Source: Nanosynbacter sp.
GTDB taxonomy: Bacteria; Patescibacteriota; Saccharimonadia; Saccharimonadales; Saccharimonadaceae
Length of the DNA: 5,650 bases
NCBI GenBank assembly: GCA_015257455.1
Contig: JABZKD010000014.1
Location: 1-5,650 of the forward strand
Direction of reading: 5' to 3'
In this document: one piece after another, positions 5,232 through 5,650 of the stretch
How positions within the stretch are numbered: position 1 is the first letter of the stretch
Layout of the letters: every line of letters starts with the position of its first letter
Program-made: the position numbers and the translations under genes
Notes under the pieces: model-generated
What the model was told of the DNA's origin: nothing
Databases searched by the model: none
Seen by the model: only the letters and a program-made list of their open reading frames with translations

Positions 5232-5650
5232 ATGAAAATTGCAATTGCTTCTGATATTTATTATCCGATGACGAATGGGGTGGCGGTATTTGCGCATAAT
5301 TTAGCCAATGGGTTAGTGCAGGCGGGTCATGAAGTTTTGGTGATCGCGCCAAGTTTTACGGGGGAATATCATGAAGAAATCGATGAAAAAACGGGTGTGA
5401 AGACCGTGCATCTATCTTCAATTCGTTTTCCTTTTTATCCTGACCAAATCAATCCAGTGCCAGAGAATCCGGAATTTTTAGGTATGCCTTTGCCGCGATT
5501 AACTTATAAAAATGGTATTTGGTGGACGGTTAACCCTTGGGTGGAAGTGAAGAAGGTGTTGGATGAATTTCAGCCAGATGTGATACATCTCCAGACGGCG
5601 GAATTTATTGCGCTTGCGGTAATGAGCTATGTAAAAAAGCGGGATATTCC
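5232..5650 (+). CDS. GT4-family glycosyltransferase, N-terminal part (runs off the window)
   Basis: The first 139 residues of a probable GT-B fold glycosyltransferase that transfers a sugar from an activated donor to a lipid or glycan acceptor at the cytoplasmic membrane face. The N-terminus MKIAIASDIYYPMTNGVAVF, followed by HNLANGLVQAGHEVLVIAPS (22-41), is the typical GT4 opening: first Rossmann strand, Y-Y-P-x-x-N-G-V acceptor-side loop, then G-H-E-V and I-A-P. FQPDVIHLQTAEFIAL (113-128) matches the P-D-V-I-H strand that ends the first half of the acceptor domain. Relatives include mannosyl-, glucosyl- and diacylglycerol glycosyltransferases; the donor-binding C-terminal domain with the E-x7-E motif lies beyond the window, so the substrate cannot be named. 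ATG at 5232 is chosen because the strand begins there and a -10 sits seven bases upstream. Confidence 0.85.
   Translation, partial: MKIAIASDIYYPMTNGVAVFAHNLANGLVQAGHEVLVIAPSFTGEYHEEIDEKTGVKTVHLSSIRFPFYPDQINPVPENPEFLGMPLPRLTYKNGIWWTVNPWVEVKKVLDEFQPDVIHLQTAEFIALAVMSYVKKRDI

Overview
The window looks like chromosomal DNA from a small-genome bacterium of the Candidate Phyla Radiation, most likely Candidatus Saccharibacteria (TM7). This is an inference from gene content (a DUF2207 membrane protein, an L-lactate dehydrogenase, a compact SmpB and ExoIII) and from the tight packing; no marker gene proves it. The standard genetic code fits: no in-frame TGA occurs inside the real genes, which argues against the UGA-glycine code of Gracilibacteria and SR1.

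Layout. Five genes lie on the minus strand and one on the plus strand. In the direction of minus-strand transcription (high to low coordinates) they are smpB (5187-4750), an exonuclease III gene overlapping it by 8 nt (4757-3909), a degenerate gene resembling the carbohydrate-kinase-like NAD(P)H-hydrate dehydratase family (3889-3080), L-lactate dehydrogenase (2925-2011) and a DUF2207 membrane protein (1959-4). A GT4-type glycosyltransferase starts at 5232 on the plus strand and runs off the window. No RNA gene, insertion sequence, CRISPR array or clear intrinsic terminator was seen, and no gene-free stretch exceeds about 155 bp.

Transcription. smpB, the exonuclease and the dehydratase-like gene look like one unit. 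ldh has its own promoter with a short leader and a Shine-Dalgarno site. The DUF2207 gene, smpB and the glycosyltransferase gene each have a -10-like box only 6-7 nt before the ATG and no Shine-Dalgarno, which suggests leaderless mRNAs. smpB and the glycosyltransferase gene share a 44-bp divergent intergenic region in which the two -10 boxes form an inverted repeat.

Most unusual signal. Gene boundaries carry small, decayed tandem duplications. The last 44 bp of the dehydratase-like gene is echoed twice behind its stop codon at an exact 44-bp period. The last 32 bp of ldh, including the stop, is echoed once behind its stop. The start of the dehydratase-like gene is an in-frame 15-bp tandem duplication. 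Differences among the tail copies are mostly transitions, as expected for drifting duplicates.

The genes do not form one pathway. They cover ribosome rescue (SmpB), abasic-site repair (ExoIII), pyruvate reduction to regenerate NAD+ (LDH), an uncharacterised envelope protein (DUF2207) and surface glycan or glycolipid synthesis (GT4).
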